In this document: positions 5,875 to 11,887 of the stretch, in pieces
Position numbering within the stretch: the stretch's first letter is position 1
Layout of the letters: every line of letters starts with the position of its first letter
DNA from: CAZPKH01 sp964407165
Lineage (GTDB): Bacteria > Bacteroidota > Bacteroidia > Bacteroidales > Muribaculaceae
Reading direction: 5' to 3'
Length of the DNA: 11,949 nucleotides
NCBI GenBank assembly: GCA_964407165.1
Contig: CAYOUJ010000066.1
Span: 1 to 11,949 of the forward strand
Position numbers and translations under genes: made by a program
Notes under the pieces: model-generated
Told to the model about the DNA's origin: nothing
Databases searched by the model: none
Seen by the model: the letters and a program-made list of their open reading frames with translations, nothing else

Positions 5875-6531
5875 GTGACCGCCGAAGACTACATATTATC
5901 CCACATCTCCCCCGAGCCCCCCTGGCTCGCCGACTGTTTCCTCGACACCTGGCGCTACCGCCTGTACCCCCGCATGTGTGCCGGACACCTCCAGGGCTCC
6001 ATCCTGACCATGCTCACCGCCATGGCCGCGCCCCGGCGTGTCATAGAGATCGGCACATACTCCGCATACTCCACCATGGCCATCGCCGCAGGACTCCCCC
6101 ACGGCGGCACTGTCGACACCGTCGAGATCGACGACGAGCACGAGCCATTCATACGCCGCATGATAGCCCGATGCCCATTCGCCGACCGCATACGCCTCCA
6201 CATCGGCGACGCCGCCGACATCATCCCCGCCATCTCATCAGAGCCCTGGGACATGGCCTTCATCGACGCCAACAAGCGCTGCTACACTGACTATTACCAG
6301 ATCCTCCTACCCCTGCTGCGTCCCGGGGGATTCATCCTCGCCGACAACACCCTCTGGGACGGTCACCTATATAACGAGGCCCCACCCTCTAGGGGGGGGA
6401 GGGGGGGTGCTGACGCCCAGGCCCGCGGCATCCTCGACTTCAACGACACCGTCGCCGCCGACCCTCGCGTCACCGTCACCATTCTCCCCCTGCGCGACGG
6501 CCTCACCATAATCCGCAAAAACCCCTCGTAA
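5875..6531 (+). CDS. SAM-dependent O-methyltransferase (CCoAMT/COMT-like)
   Basis: This 218-residue protein belongs to the family of class I methyltransferases related to catechol and caffeoyl-CoA O-methyltransferases. They transfer a methyl group from S-adenosylmethionine to a hydroxyl, usually with a divalent metal. Motifs are the SAM-binding VIEIGTYSAYST (56-67), the acidic ribose-binding VEID (83-86), the metal/catalytic FIDANK (129-134), and GGFILADNTLWDG (151-163). The GTG at 5875 is used because family members start about ten residues before (Y)ILSHI; the nearest in-frame ATG is residue 34, which would delete conserved sequence. Residues about 169-180 (EAPPSRGGRGGA) form an unusual insert encoded by a G8-A-G7 tract resembling a dispersed repeat. 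The stop overlaps the dsbD start by one base (TAATG). The substrate is unknown. Confidence 0.88.
   Translation: MTAEDYILSHISPEPPWLADCFLDTWRYRLYPRMCAGHLQGSILTMLTAMAAPRRVIEIGTYSAYSTMAIAAGLPHGGTVDTVEIDDEHEPFIRRMIARCPFADRIRLHIGDAADIIPAISSEPWDMAFIDANKRCYTDYYQILLPLLRPGGFILADNTLWDGHLYNEAPPSRGGRGGADAQARGILDFNDTVAADPRVTVTILPLRDGLTIIRKNPS
6382..6408 (+). repeat. G-rich repeat-like tract inside the methyltransferase gene
   Basis: CCACCCTCTA is followed by eight G (6392-6399), A (6400) and seven G (6401-6407). It resembles the intergenic palindrome at 8616-8646 (C-run, TTTA, G6, AGTTGA, G6). It encodes the residues PSRGGRGG in frame. Homopolymer runs of this length are prone to slippage and to sequencing error. 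Confidence 0.7.
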
Positions 6532-8525
6532 TGAAAAAGCTGCTTCTCATATTCACCCTTCTGACGGCCCTCGCCGCCCATGGCGCCATCGTCGAGCCGG
6601 TCAAGTGGACCTTCGACCAGCGTCTCACCTCACCCACCGAGGGCGTCGTAACCCTCACAGCCACTATCGGCAGCGGCTGGCATGTCTACGCCCTCGACGT
6701 CGACCCCTCTATCGGCCCCACTCCCCTCTCCGTCAAGTTCACCGAGCTCAAGGGCGCCGAGCTGGTCGGCACCATCAAGCCCGACCATGCGCCCCATCAC
6801 CAGATGGACGACATGTTTGAGGCCGAGCTGTCCTGGTGGACCGGCTCCGTCACCCTCACACAGCGCTTCAAGGTCACCGCGCCTGAATACACCATCGCCG
6901 GCACGGTCCGATTCGCCGCCTGCAACGACGAGACCTGCGTGCCCCCCGCAAACCGCACATTCACCCTGACGGGCACAGCGCCGGCCCCTTCCGGCAAGGA
7001 GGAGCCCAAGCCGGAGCCTGCGGCACCTGCGGCTGAAGCCCCTGACACCGTAGCCGTTACCCCTGCGGCCACCGACCCCTTCCCCGCCGACACCATCGCC
7101 GCCATCCAAGACGCCGACCTCTGGGCGCCCGTCACCCCTGCCGACTCCGACGACACCTCCACCAACGCGGGGAGCAGCCTCTGGATTATCTTCCTCGCAT
7201 GCTTCCTCGGCGGTTTCGTCGCACTCCTCACCCCATGCGTATGGCCCATGATACCCCTCACGGTCAGCTTCTTCCTCAAACGCTCCGACTCCCGCGGAAA
7301 GGCCGTCGGCTCCGCCCTTACCTACGGCGCCTCAATCGTCATCATCTACCTCATCCTGGGCCTCCTCGTAACAGGCATCTGCGGCGCATCCTCCCTTAAC
7401 GCCCTCTCTACCAACAAGTGGGTCAACCTCATCTTCTTCGCCCTCCTCGTCATATTCGCCATCAGCTTCTTCGGCGCTTTCGAGATCACCATCCCACAGT
7501 CGTGGGCAAACAAGATGGACGCCAACGCCCAGCGCACCACCGGCCTGCTGAGCATTTTCTTCATGGCCTTCACCCTCACCCTCGTCTCCTTCTCCTGCAC
7601 CGGACCCATCATCGGCACCCTCCTCGTCGAGGCCGCAGGCTCCGACTCGCTCCTCGGCCCCGCCGTCGGCATGCTCGGCTTCTCACTCGCCCTCGCTATC
7701 CCATTCTGCCTATTCGCCATGTTCCCATCCATGCTCTCGTCGCTGCCGCGCTCAGGAGGCTGGATGAACACGGTCAAGGTAGTCCTCGGCTTCATCGAGC
7801 TGGCCCTCTCGCTCAAATTCCTATCCGTCGCCGACCTCGCCTGCGGATGGCGCCTGCTCGACCGCGAGGTCTTCATCGTCCTCTGGGTCATCATCTTCGC
7901 ACTGCTCGGCCTCTACCTGCTCGGCAAGTTCAACTTCAGCCACTACGGCCCCGCCGACTCATCGGTAGGCGTCACACGATTCTTCCTCTCAATGGCCTCC
8001 CTCGGCTTCGCCGTATACCTCCTCCCCGGCCTCTGGGGAGCACCGCTAAAAGCCGTCAGCGCCTTCGTGCCCCCGCTCTACACCCAAGACTTCAACCTCT
8101 ACGGCGGCGTCCTACAGGAGTATGACGACTACGAGCAGGGAATGGCCGCAGCAGCCCGGGAGGGCCGACCCGTCCTCCTCGACTTCTCAGGTTATGGCTG
8201 CGTCAACTGCCGCAAGATGGAAGCCGCCGTCCTCGACAACCCCGACGTCCGCCGTTGCATCGAGGAAAACTTCGTAGTCATCACCCTCATGGTCGACGAC
8301 AAGAAGTCCCTCCCCTCCCCCGTCACCGTCCAGGAGAACGGCCGCGACGTCACCCTCGACACCTACGGCGACTACTGGAGCTACCTCCAGCGCTACAAGT
8401 TCAACGCCAACGCCCAGCCCTACTACGTCACCCTCGACGCCCAGGGGCGCCTCATCTCCGGCCCCTTCGTCTACAAGGAAGACATCCCCGCCTTCCTCTC
8501 CTTCCTCTCCGCCGCCCTCAAATAA
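6531..8525 (+). CDS. dsbD: Thiol:disulfide interchange protein DsbD (cytochrome c biogenesis family)
   Basis: DsbD passes electrons from cytoplasmic thioredoxin across the inner membrane to periplasmic thiols. All three domains are present in 664 residues. A signal peptide (1-19, ending AAHGA) precedes the periplasmic alpha domain, whose cysteine pair is C131/C136 in CNDETCVPP. A low-complexity Pro/Ala/Glu linker (about 150-212) leads to the eight-helix membrane domain (about 216-505). There C236 in LLTPCVWPMIPL and C356 in SFSCTGP are the expected redox pair. The C-terminal thioredoxin domain has CVNC (557-560) in DFSGYGCVNCRKME and the probable cis-proline in NAQPYYV (P630). The start overlaps the methyltransferase stop (TAATG), implying coupling. 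Every functional cysteine is present, so it is probably active. Confidence 0.95.
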   Translation: MKKLLLIFTLLTALAAHGAIVEPVKWTFDQRLTSPTEGVVTLTATIGSGWHVYALDVDPSIGPTPLSVKFTELKGAELVGTIKPDHAPHHQMDDMFEAELSWWTGSVTLTQRFKVTAPEYTIAGTVRFAACNDETCVPPANRTFTLTGTAPAPSGKEEPKPEPAAPAAEAPDTVAVTPAATDPFPADTIAAIQDADLWAPVTPADSDDTSTNAGSSLWIIFLACFLGGFVALLTPCVWPMIPLTVSFFLKRSDSRGKAVGSALTYGASIVIIYLILGLLVTGICGASSLNALSTNKWVNLIFFALLVIFAISFFGAFEITIPQSWANKMDANAQRTTGLLSIFFMAFTLTLVSFSCTGPIIGTLLVEAAGSDSLLGPAVGMLGFSLALAIPFCLFAMFPSMLSSLPRSGGWMNTVKVVLGFIELALSLKFLSVADLACGWRLLDREVFIVLWVIIFALLGLYLLGKFNFSHYGPADSSVGVTRFFLSMASLGFAVYLLPGLWGAPLKAVSAFVPPLYTQDFNLYGGVLQEYDDYEQGMAAAAREGRPVLLDFSGYGCVNCRKMEAAVLDNPDVRRCIEENFVVITLMVDDKKSLPSPVTVQENGRDVTLDTYGDYWSYLQRYKFNANAQPYYVTLDAQGRLISGPFVYKEDIPAFLSFLSAALK

Positions 8526-8526
8526 A

Positions 8527-8596
8527 GGAGCGGGGCGGCGCCCCCGCGCCCCGCCACCCCCGACACATGGAGCGGGGCGGCGCCCCCGCGCCCCGC
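8527..8596. repeat. Two perfect 28-bp GC-rich direct repeats with internal dyad
   Basis: The same 28 bp, beginning GGAGCGGGGCGGCG and ending GCGCCCCGC, occur at 8527-8554 and 8569-8596, a 42-bp period. Within each copy GCGGGGC pairs with GCCCCGC, so each can fold into a GC hairpin. The array begins 2 nt after the dsbD stop. It may act as a 3'-end structure or be a dispersed REP-like element. Confidence 0.85.
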
Positions 8597-8615
8597 TTCC
8601 CCGCCCTCTCTATAG

Positions 8616-8657
8616 CTCCCCCCTTTAGGGGGGAGTTGAGGGGGGCCGATATTTTTT
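8616..8657 (+). terminator. Possible terminator hairpin downstream of dsbD, with G-rich tail
   Basis: CTCCCCCC (8616-8623) pairs perfectly with GGGGGGAG (8628-8635) across TTTA. A second G6 run follows at 8640-8645, then a T6 run at 8652-8657. The T-run lies 16 nt beyond the stem rather than directly next to it, so this is not a textbook intrinsic terminator. The same motif resembles the tract inside the methyltransferase gene, suggesting a dispersed repeat. Confidence 0.4.
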
Positions 8658-8704
8658 CCCATCCCCATAAACTTTTTCCCCATCTCCCGCGTTATCTATT
8701 TACA

Positions 8705-8711
8705 ATACTTT
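8705..8711 (+). promoter_or_regulatory. Weak promoter candidate for the 62-aa gene
   Basis: TACTTTG (8705-8711) resembles the -7 box TAnnTTTG but is one base short, and no clear -33 box lies at the right distance. It is followed by an A-rich leader (CTAACAAACAAAAAATTCAT, 8727-8746) immediately before the start codon. Such leaders are typical of well-translated Bacteroidetes genes. Confidence 0.3.
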
Positions 8712-8749
8712 GCACCAGCCATTATCTAACAAACAAAAAATTCATAACC

Positions 8750-8938
8750 ATGCACGAACTTTCTAACGACCCCGACTTCATCCTCGACACCCGCCGAGGC
8801 TACCAGCCCTCCCGCACCGGATGCCCCCGCTCCGACCACGCCGTCACCGAGCCCTGGTACTCCGCCGTCGCCTCACCCTACGCCGTCGCCGACGAGCCCG
8901 CCCTCGCCGACGACCTCCCCGAGTTCCACATAGGCTGA
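8750..8938 (+). CDS. Small protein of unknown function (62 aa)
   Basis: The ORF runs from the ATG at 8750 to a TGA at 8936-8938. It is preceded by an A-rich leader of the kind seen before expressed Bacteroidetes genes, and its codons favour C in third position (GAC CCC GAC TTC ATC CTC), as in the neighbours. The protein begins MHELSNDPDFILDTRRGYQP and ends DDLPEFHIG. It is acidic, rich in Asp, Ala and Pro, has one Cys (residue 25), and shows no signal peptide, membrane helix or known motif; it may be largely unstructured. The same frame is open further upstream, but that part overlaps dsbD and the repeats and is not coding. I do not recognise the family. Confidence 0.6.
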   Translation: MHELSNDPDFILDTRRGYQPSRTGCPRSDHAVTEPWYSAVASPYAVADEPALADDLPEFHIG

Positions 8939-8978
8939 CAAGTAAGGACTGCGGCCATCCCCGGCCGCCAATCCCCGC
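8939..8978. repeat. Dispersed 40-bp hairpin repeat, copy A
   Basis: This copy begins CAAGTAAGGACTGCGGCC directly after the 62-aa gene's stop and ends with AATCCCCGC. GCGGCC (8951-8956) pairs with GGCCGC (8963-8968) across ATCCCC. The same unit recurs at 11884-11923 and in part at 11927-11949. Confidence 0.8.
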
Positions 8979-9005
8979 CCCACATCGTCATCTAACAGAC
9001 CACCG

Positions 9006-9028
9006 CGCCGGCCATTTTATGGCCGGCG
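9006..9028. repeat. Hairpin repeat, copy 2 (10-bp stem, TTT loop)
   Basis: CGCCGGCCAT (9006-9015) pairs perfectly with ATGGCCGGCG (9019-9028) across TTT. The preceding CTAACAGACCACCGCGC (8992-9008) matches the sequence before copy 1 at 5832-5848 in all but one base. Relative to copy 1 one stem pair is switched from G-C to C-G, keeping the pairing. It lies in the 241-nt gap before the lipoprotein gene. Confidence 0.75.
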
Positions 9029-9085
9029 AGCGGTTCATGTTGGTCCATATAACCCCCACTCCATCCGTCTCCGCATTTTTTGCAT

Positions 9086-9093
9086 TATCTTTG
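9086..9093 (+). promoter_or_regulatory. -7 box candidate for the lipoprotein gene
   Basis: TATCTTTG (9086-9093) matches TAnnTTTG, but no convincing TTTG lies 19-22 nt upstream. Initiation would be near 9100, with a leader of about 80 nt. The element stands after the two repeat copies, in the only AT-rich part of the gap, so it is the best candidate. Confidence 0.45.
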
Positions 9094-9179
9094 CCAAAAA
9101 TTAGAGCACACGCCCCCACGCTCAACACCTAACCCGCGCGCCCGCCGGGGGCCTCCGGTCGCAACCACCTTCATCTCAC

Positions 9180-9983
9180 ATGAAAAAGTATCTTTACATT
9201 CTGGTGGCCGTCGTAGCCACTCTCGCCCTGGCCGCCTGCGGTGGCAGCAAAGGCAAAGACAAAGACGGCAACCTCAAGCTCACCGTCGCCGACACCCACA
9301 TCTCCGGTCCCCTCGGCGAGTACTTCACCCTCGTCGACAAACCCTACCTCTACAAGACCGATTGGTCAAAAGACGAAGTGACTGTCGAGCTGGAGTGCAT
9401 CAAGCCTCTCCCCGAGGACAAAAAAGCCTACATCGGATGCGTTGTCGAGGATGCAGACGGCCTGACTATCATCAATTCCCCAGCCGATCATGATTCATTC
9501 AACGACTATTCGCTGCTTCGTACCGCAACTCCCGGCGAAAAAATCACCGTCACCGTCAAAAACCATTACAACAAGCTTGAGGATAACACAGGTGCCCAAA
9601 AACTTAGACTCACATCCCAAATCGAAGACGAAGAGCCGGACACTCCCGCTCCCGTAGTCTCATCAAGCGTTGTGGAGGAGACTAAGGAAGCATCATCCTC
9701 CACTGAAGCCTCCACTGAAGCCTCCACTTCCGTATCCTCTTCTTCCTCCGGCGAAAACTGGGATGAAATCCTTGACGAATACGAGGCTTACGTCGACAAG
9801 CTCGCCTCCATTTACAAGAAAATCAAGGCTGGCGACATGAGTGCTTACTCCGAGTATGCCGGACTTATGAGCTCTGCCGAGTCTCTGTCGAGCAAGCTCT
9901 CGGAGGCCAAAGGCACCATGACCTCCTCCCAGTGGAGCCGATACAACAAGATTCTCCGCAAAATGACCAGTGCAATGCAATAG
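9180..9983 (+). CDS. Predicted lipoprotein with Ser/Thr-rich linker and helical C-terminal domain (DUF6591-like)
   Basis: This 267-residue protein starts with a lipoprotein signal peptide (MKKYLYILVAVVATLALAAC) with lipobox LAAC and lipidated Cys20. GGSKGKDKDG follows, a Gly/Ser/Lys/Asp-rich tether. Residues 30-150 form a beta-rich region (LKLTVADTHISGPLGEYFTL). A Ser/Thr/Glu linker (about 160-192) is encoded partly by a 12-bp direct repeat. Residues 193-267, from NWDEILDEYEAYVDKLASIYKKI to SSQWSRYNKILRKM, are helical and match my memory of the DUF6591 family of Bacteroidales lipoproteins; the name is tentative. Function is unknown. A strong intrinsic terminator lies 32 nt after the stop. It faces the kinase gene tail to tail, with 21 nt between the coding regions. 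Confidence 0.85.
   Translation: MKKYLYILVAVVATLALAACGGSKGKDKDGNLKLTVADTHISGPLGEYFTLVDKPYLYKTDWSKDEVTVELECIKPLPEDKKAYIGCVVEDADGLTIINSPADHDSFNDYSLLRTATPGEKITVTVKNHYNKLEDNTGAQKLRLTSQIEDEEPDTPAPVVSSSVVEETKEASSSTEASTEASTSVSSSSSGENWDEILDEYEAYVDKLASIYKKIKAGDMSAYSEYAGLMSSAESLSSKLSEAKGTMTSSQWSRYNKILRKMTSAMQ
9697..9728 (+). repeat. In-frame 12-bp tandem repeat in the lipoprotein linker
   Basis: CCTCCACTGAAG occurs at 9697-9708 and 9709-9720, with a partial third copy at 9721-9728. It encodes the residues STEASTEAST of the flexible linker. Copy-number change would lengthen or shorten the linker by four residues without a frameshift. Confidence 0.8.
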
Positions 9984-10004
9984 CAATAGCTTCAAAGATT
10001 GTTC

Positions 10005-11285
10005 TCACACTCCTTCCTGCTGCCGAGAGGCCTCGGCAGCAGGTTTTTTGTCCGCATCAAGCATCCTTTCGAGCGCCGCGGTCAGCCGCTCTTGCACCGG
10101 CCCCCACTCGGCGCCCCACTTGCGGTTCAATATCCCCATAGCAGCCTCATGAAGGACGGGATATTCAGGGTCGCCGGTCGGCACGTTTTTCTGCACAAAG
10201 GCCGTAACCTCCGCCATCAGTTGGTTTTGCAGCGCTACAATATCATCCCCCCAGCGGTACGGCGGCTGGCAGCACTTCGCGGTACCAGCCTCCACGCTCT
10301 TTATCCACGCCTCCATCCCGCGCTCAACAATTCGCTCAATGCGCCCCTGCATACCGGTCTTGAACGCCAGCCGCGCAGAGTCGACCGGCGCCTCCACCAC
10401 TATCGTGTCGTGCACGGCCACAGGCACCTCTACCGGCACCTCCACGCGCGTACCCTCCGCGGGCGTACCTGTTGCAAGCCACGCCACGGTGCCCAAGGCC
10501 ACAGCGGCCACCGTCCACGCCACCCACGCCGTGCCACGCCGACGCGGCATCCACGCCACAGCCGACGCCTGCGACGGCCGACGCTCCGGATCCGCCGCGC
10601 AGCATCGCCGCGCAAGCCTTTTGAGACGACGGTCGCCCGTGGCCTCCGCTATCTCCATCGCCACCCGCCCGAGACCGTAAACGTCCGCGCGTCCGTCGGC
10701 TCCCGCGCGCTCCTGCTCCGGCGCCGCATACCCGCGGGTGCCCGCCGGTTGCTTCAGCGTCGCATACGCCGCCCCGTCGCTCAGCCCGAAGTCTATGACC
10801 TTCACACGCCGCGTGCCGCGAGTAAGCATTATGTTAGTCGGTTTCAAATCCCTGTGCATCACCTGCTTGGAGTGCAGATAGTCTACCGCCTCCGCAAGTT
10901 CCTGCACTATCCTCCGTCCCTGTTCACGCTCTATGCGCCCCTGGCGCAGCGCCTCCGCAAGCGTCTCCCCGTCTATCCACTCCAGCACTATCGCCGTGCC
11001 AAGCCCCTCGACCTCCTCCAGCCCGTACGTCTGCACCACCCCCGCATGGTCCAGCGCATACCCAACCTCAAATTCCTTCTCCAGCAGCCCCCGCGCCACC
11101 GGGTCCGCCCGGCACTCAGCCCGCAGGCTCTTGAGCACGAACCTCTTTCCGCGCCGCTGCGCCGCATGCAGCCGCGTGTATGCGCTCCCGCCGCCGCCCA
11201 ACGGCTCCACATCCGTGAAGCCTCTACCGACAGTGTCCGGAGCCTCTGCCGGCGCAAAAAAGCCGCTCTGCTCCTCTCCCGTCAT
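10005..11285 (-). CDS. Transmembrane Hanks-type serine/threonine protein kinase
   Basis: This 426-residue protein has an N-terminal cytoplasmic kinase domain (about 22-246), one membrane helix (about 253-272, WVAWTVAAVALGTVAWLATG) and a periplasmic region (about 275-426) of unknown fold. Catalytic parts are present: glycine loop LGGGGSAY (29-36, non-canonical), Lys52 in VLKSL, a Glu near 71-73, the catalytic loop HRDLKPTN (144-151), DFG (165-167), APE (188-190) and the Asp201 of DVYGLG. The C-lobe is short: only about 30 residues separate DVYGLG from DPERRPS (232-238), against roughly twice that in typical bacterial kinases. The periplasmic part starts with a VEVPVEVPVAV segment and later holds a CC pair (338-339); no PASTA repeats are seen. 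The ATG overlaps the upstream HTH gene stop (ATGA), so the two are coupled. Stimulus and substrates are unknown. Confidence 0.92.
   Translation of the reverse strand: MTGEEQSGFFAPAEAPDTVGRGFTDVEPLGGGGSAYTRLHAAQRRGKRFVLKSLRAECRADPVARGLLEKEFEVGYALDHAGVVQTYGLEEVEGLGTAIVLEWIDGETLAEALRQGRIEREQGRRIVQELAEAVDYLHSKQVMHRDLKPTNIMLTRGTRRVKVIDFGLSDGAAYATLKQPAGTRGYAAPEQERAGADGRADVYGLGRVAMEIAEATGDRRLKRLARRCCAADPERRPSQASAVAWMPRRRGTAWVAWTVAAVALGTVAWLATGTPAEGTRVEVPVEVPVAVHDTIVVEAPVDSARLAFKTGMQGRIERIVERGMEAWIKSVEAGTAKCCQPPYRWGDDIVALQNQLMAEVTAFVQKNVPTGDPEYPVLHEAAMGILNRKWGAEWGPVQERLTAALERMLDADKKPAAEASRQQEGV
10016..10049 (+). terminator. Intrinsic terminator of the lipoprotein gene
   Basis: CCTGCTGCCGAG (10016-10027) pairs perfectly with CTCGGCAGCAGG (10032-10043) across AGGC, and six T follow immediately (10044-10049). 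This is a textbook rho-independent terminator for plus-strand transcription. It lies inside the last codons of the convergent kinase gene, where it encodes part of KKPAAEASRQQEGV. On the minus strand the hairpin is not followed by a T-run, so it should not stop kinase transcription. Confidence 0.9.
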
Positions 11286-11851
11286 ATCCGCTCGACCGCC
11301 GTCAGGCCGCCGCGTGCCGCGGCCACATACACTGTCAGCCCCTCCGCCGGCGCCGGCGTCACGTCATACGCCTGCAGCGGAAAGCCAACAGCCATCAGCG
11401 ATGCCGAAAACTCCATGCCCGCCTGCAGCTTGGCATTCTCCGACATATCCACCCGGAATCGGCCCTCACCCGTGCACGTAACCTCCACCATCCGGTCAGG
11501 AGCCCACTGCAGCCGCAGCCGTTGGCCCGTGGCTATCTCCGATACCGTGGCCACGTCGTCGCCCAAAAAGCCAGAGTCGGGCAGCAGCCGTACATCGGCC
11601 TCCAGGCAGAACTGTGTCCAGTCTCTCATGCCCAGATACTTGGCCAGCGCCGACAACGTCGACAGCCGCGGACGGTGCTTCGACTCCACATACCCCCATA
11701 GACGCTTCAGCGTCGACACCGACAGCAGAACGCGCGTCACACGTGAAATCTCCTCCGATGCCTCCGCAAAGTCAGTCGGCGAGCACAGGGCACGCCCAAA
11801 CTGCCGCTCCACCTCGCGCCTAAGCAGCGCCAAATAAATGCTTGTTTCCAT
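11282..11851 (-). CDS. HTH-like regulator paired with the kinase (Bacteroidales family)
   Basis: This 189-residue protein has two parts. The N-terminal half (about 10-82) resembles a helix-turn-helix-type domain recurrent in Bacteroidales: DFAEASEEISRVTRVLLSVS (28-46), then STLKRLWGYV, RLSTLSALAKYLG (62-74) and RDWTQF (76-81). The C-terminal half (about 105-189) is beta-rich, with GQRLRLQWAPDRMVEVTCTG and SENAKLQAGMEFSASLMAVG. I recall this arrangement from a conserved family without a characterised member. It probably binds DNA, but this is inferred. The stop and the kinase start share ATGA, which strongly suggests they work together; the regulator could be a kinase substrate or the module's output. 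Its promoter's -7 box ends 4 nt before the ATG at 11849-11851. Confidence 0.75.
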   Translation of the reverse strand: METSIYLALLRREVERQFGRALCSPTDFAEASEEISRVTRVLLSVSTLKRLWGYVESKHRPRLSTLSALAKYLGMRDWTQFCLEADVRLLPDSGFLGDDVATVSEIATGQRLRLQWAPDRMVEVTCTGEGRFRVDMSENAKLQAGMEFSASLMAVGFPLQAYDVTPAPAEGLTVYVAAARGGLTAVERI

Positions 11852-11855
11852 GCCG

Positions 11856-11887
11856 CAAAGTTACAAAATTTTTCTGTCCCCCGCAAG
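11856..11887 (-). promoter_or_regulatory. Promoter of the HTH/kinase operon, predicting a leaderless mRNA
   Basis: On the minus strand CTTG (11884-11887) is followed after 20 nt by TAACTTTG (11856-11863), fitting TTTG-N19-21-TAnnTTTG with one mismatch in the -33 box. Only 4 nt separate the -7 box from the ATG. The -33 box is the first four bases (CAAG on the plus strand) of repeat copy B. Confidence 0.65.

Noticed and set aside
5859..6290. ATG at 5859 as the start of the gene after aroQ
   Set aside because: It lies in the hairpin and in a different frame from the methyltransferase motifs; its product is Arg/His/Pro-rich. The GTG at 5875 is in frame with all the conserved motifs.
8255..8749. 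Longer version of the 62-aa gene beginning inside dsbD
   Set aside because: The upstream part overlaps dsbD out of frame and crosses the repeat block; it is Arg/Pro/His-rich shadow sequence. The A-rich leader marks the ATG at 8750.
9999..11837. A 612-codon open frame on the plus strand opposite the HTH and kinase genes
   Set aside because: It is an antisense shadow of two well-supported genes. High GC with C/G-ending codons leaves few stops on the opposite strand, and the product is Arg/Pro/Ser-rich with no recognisable domain.
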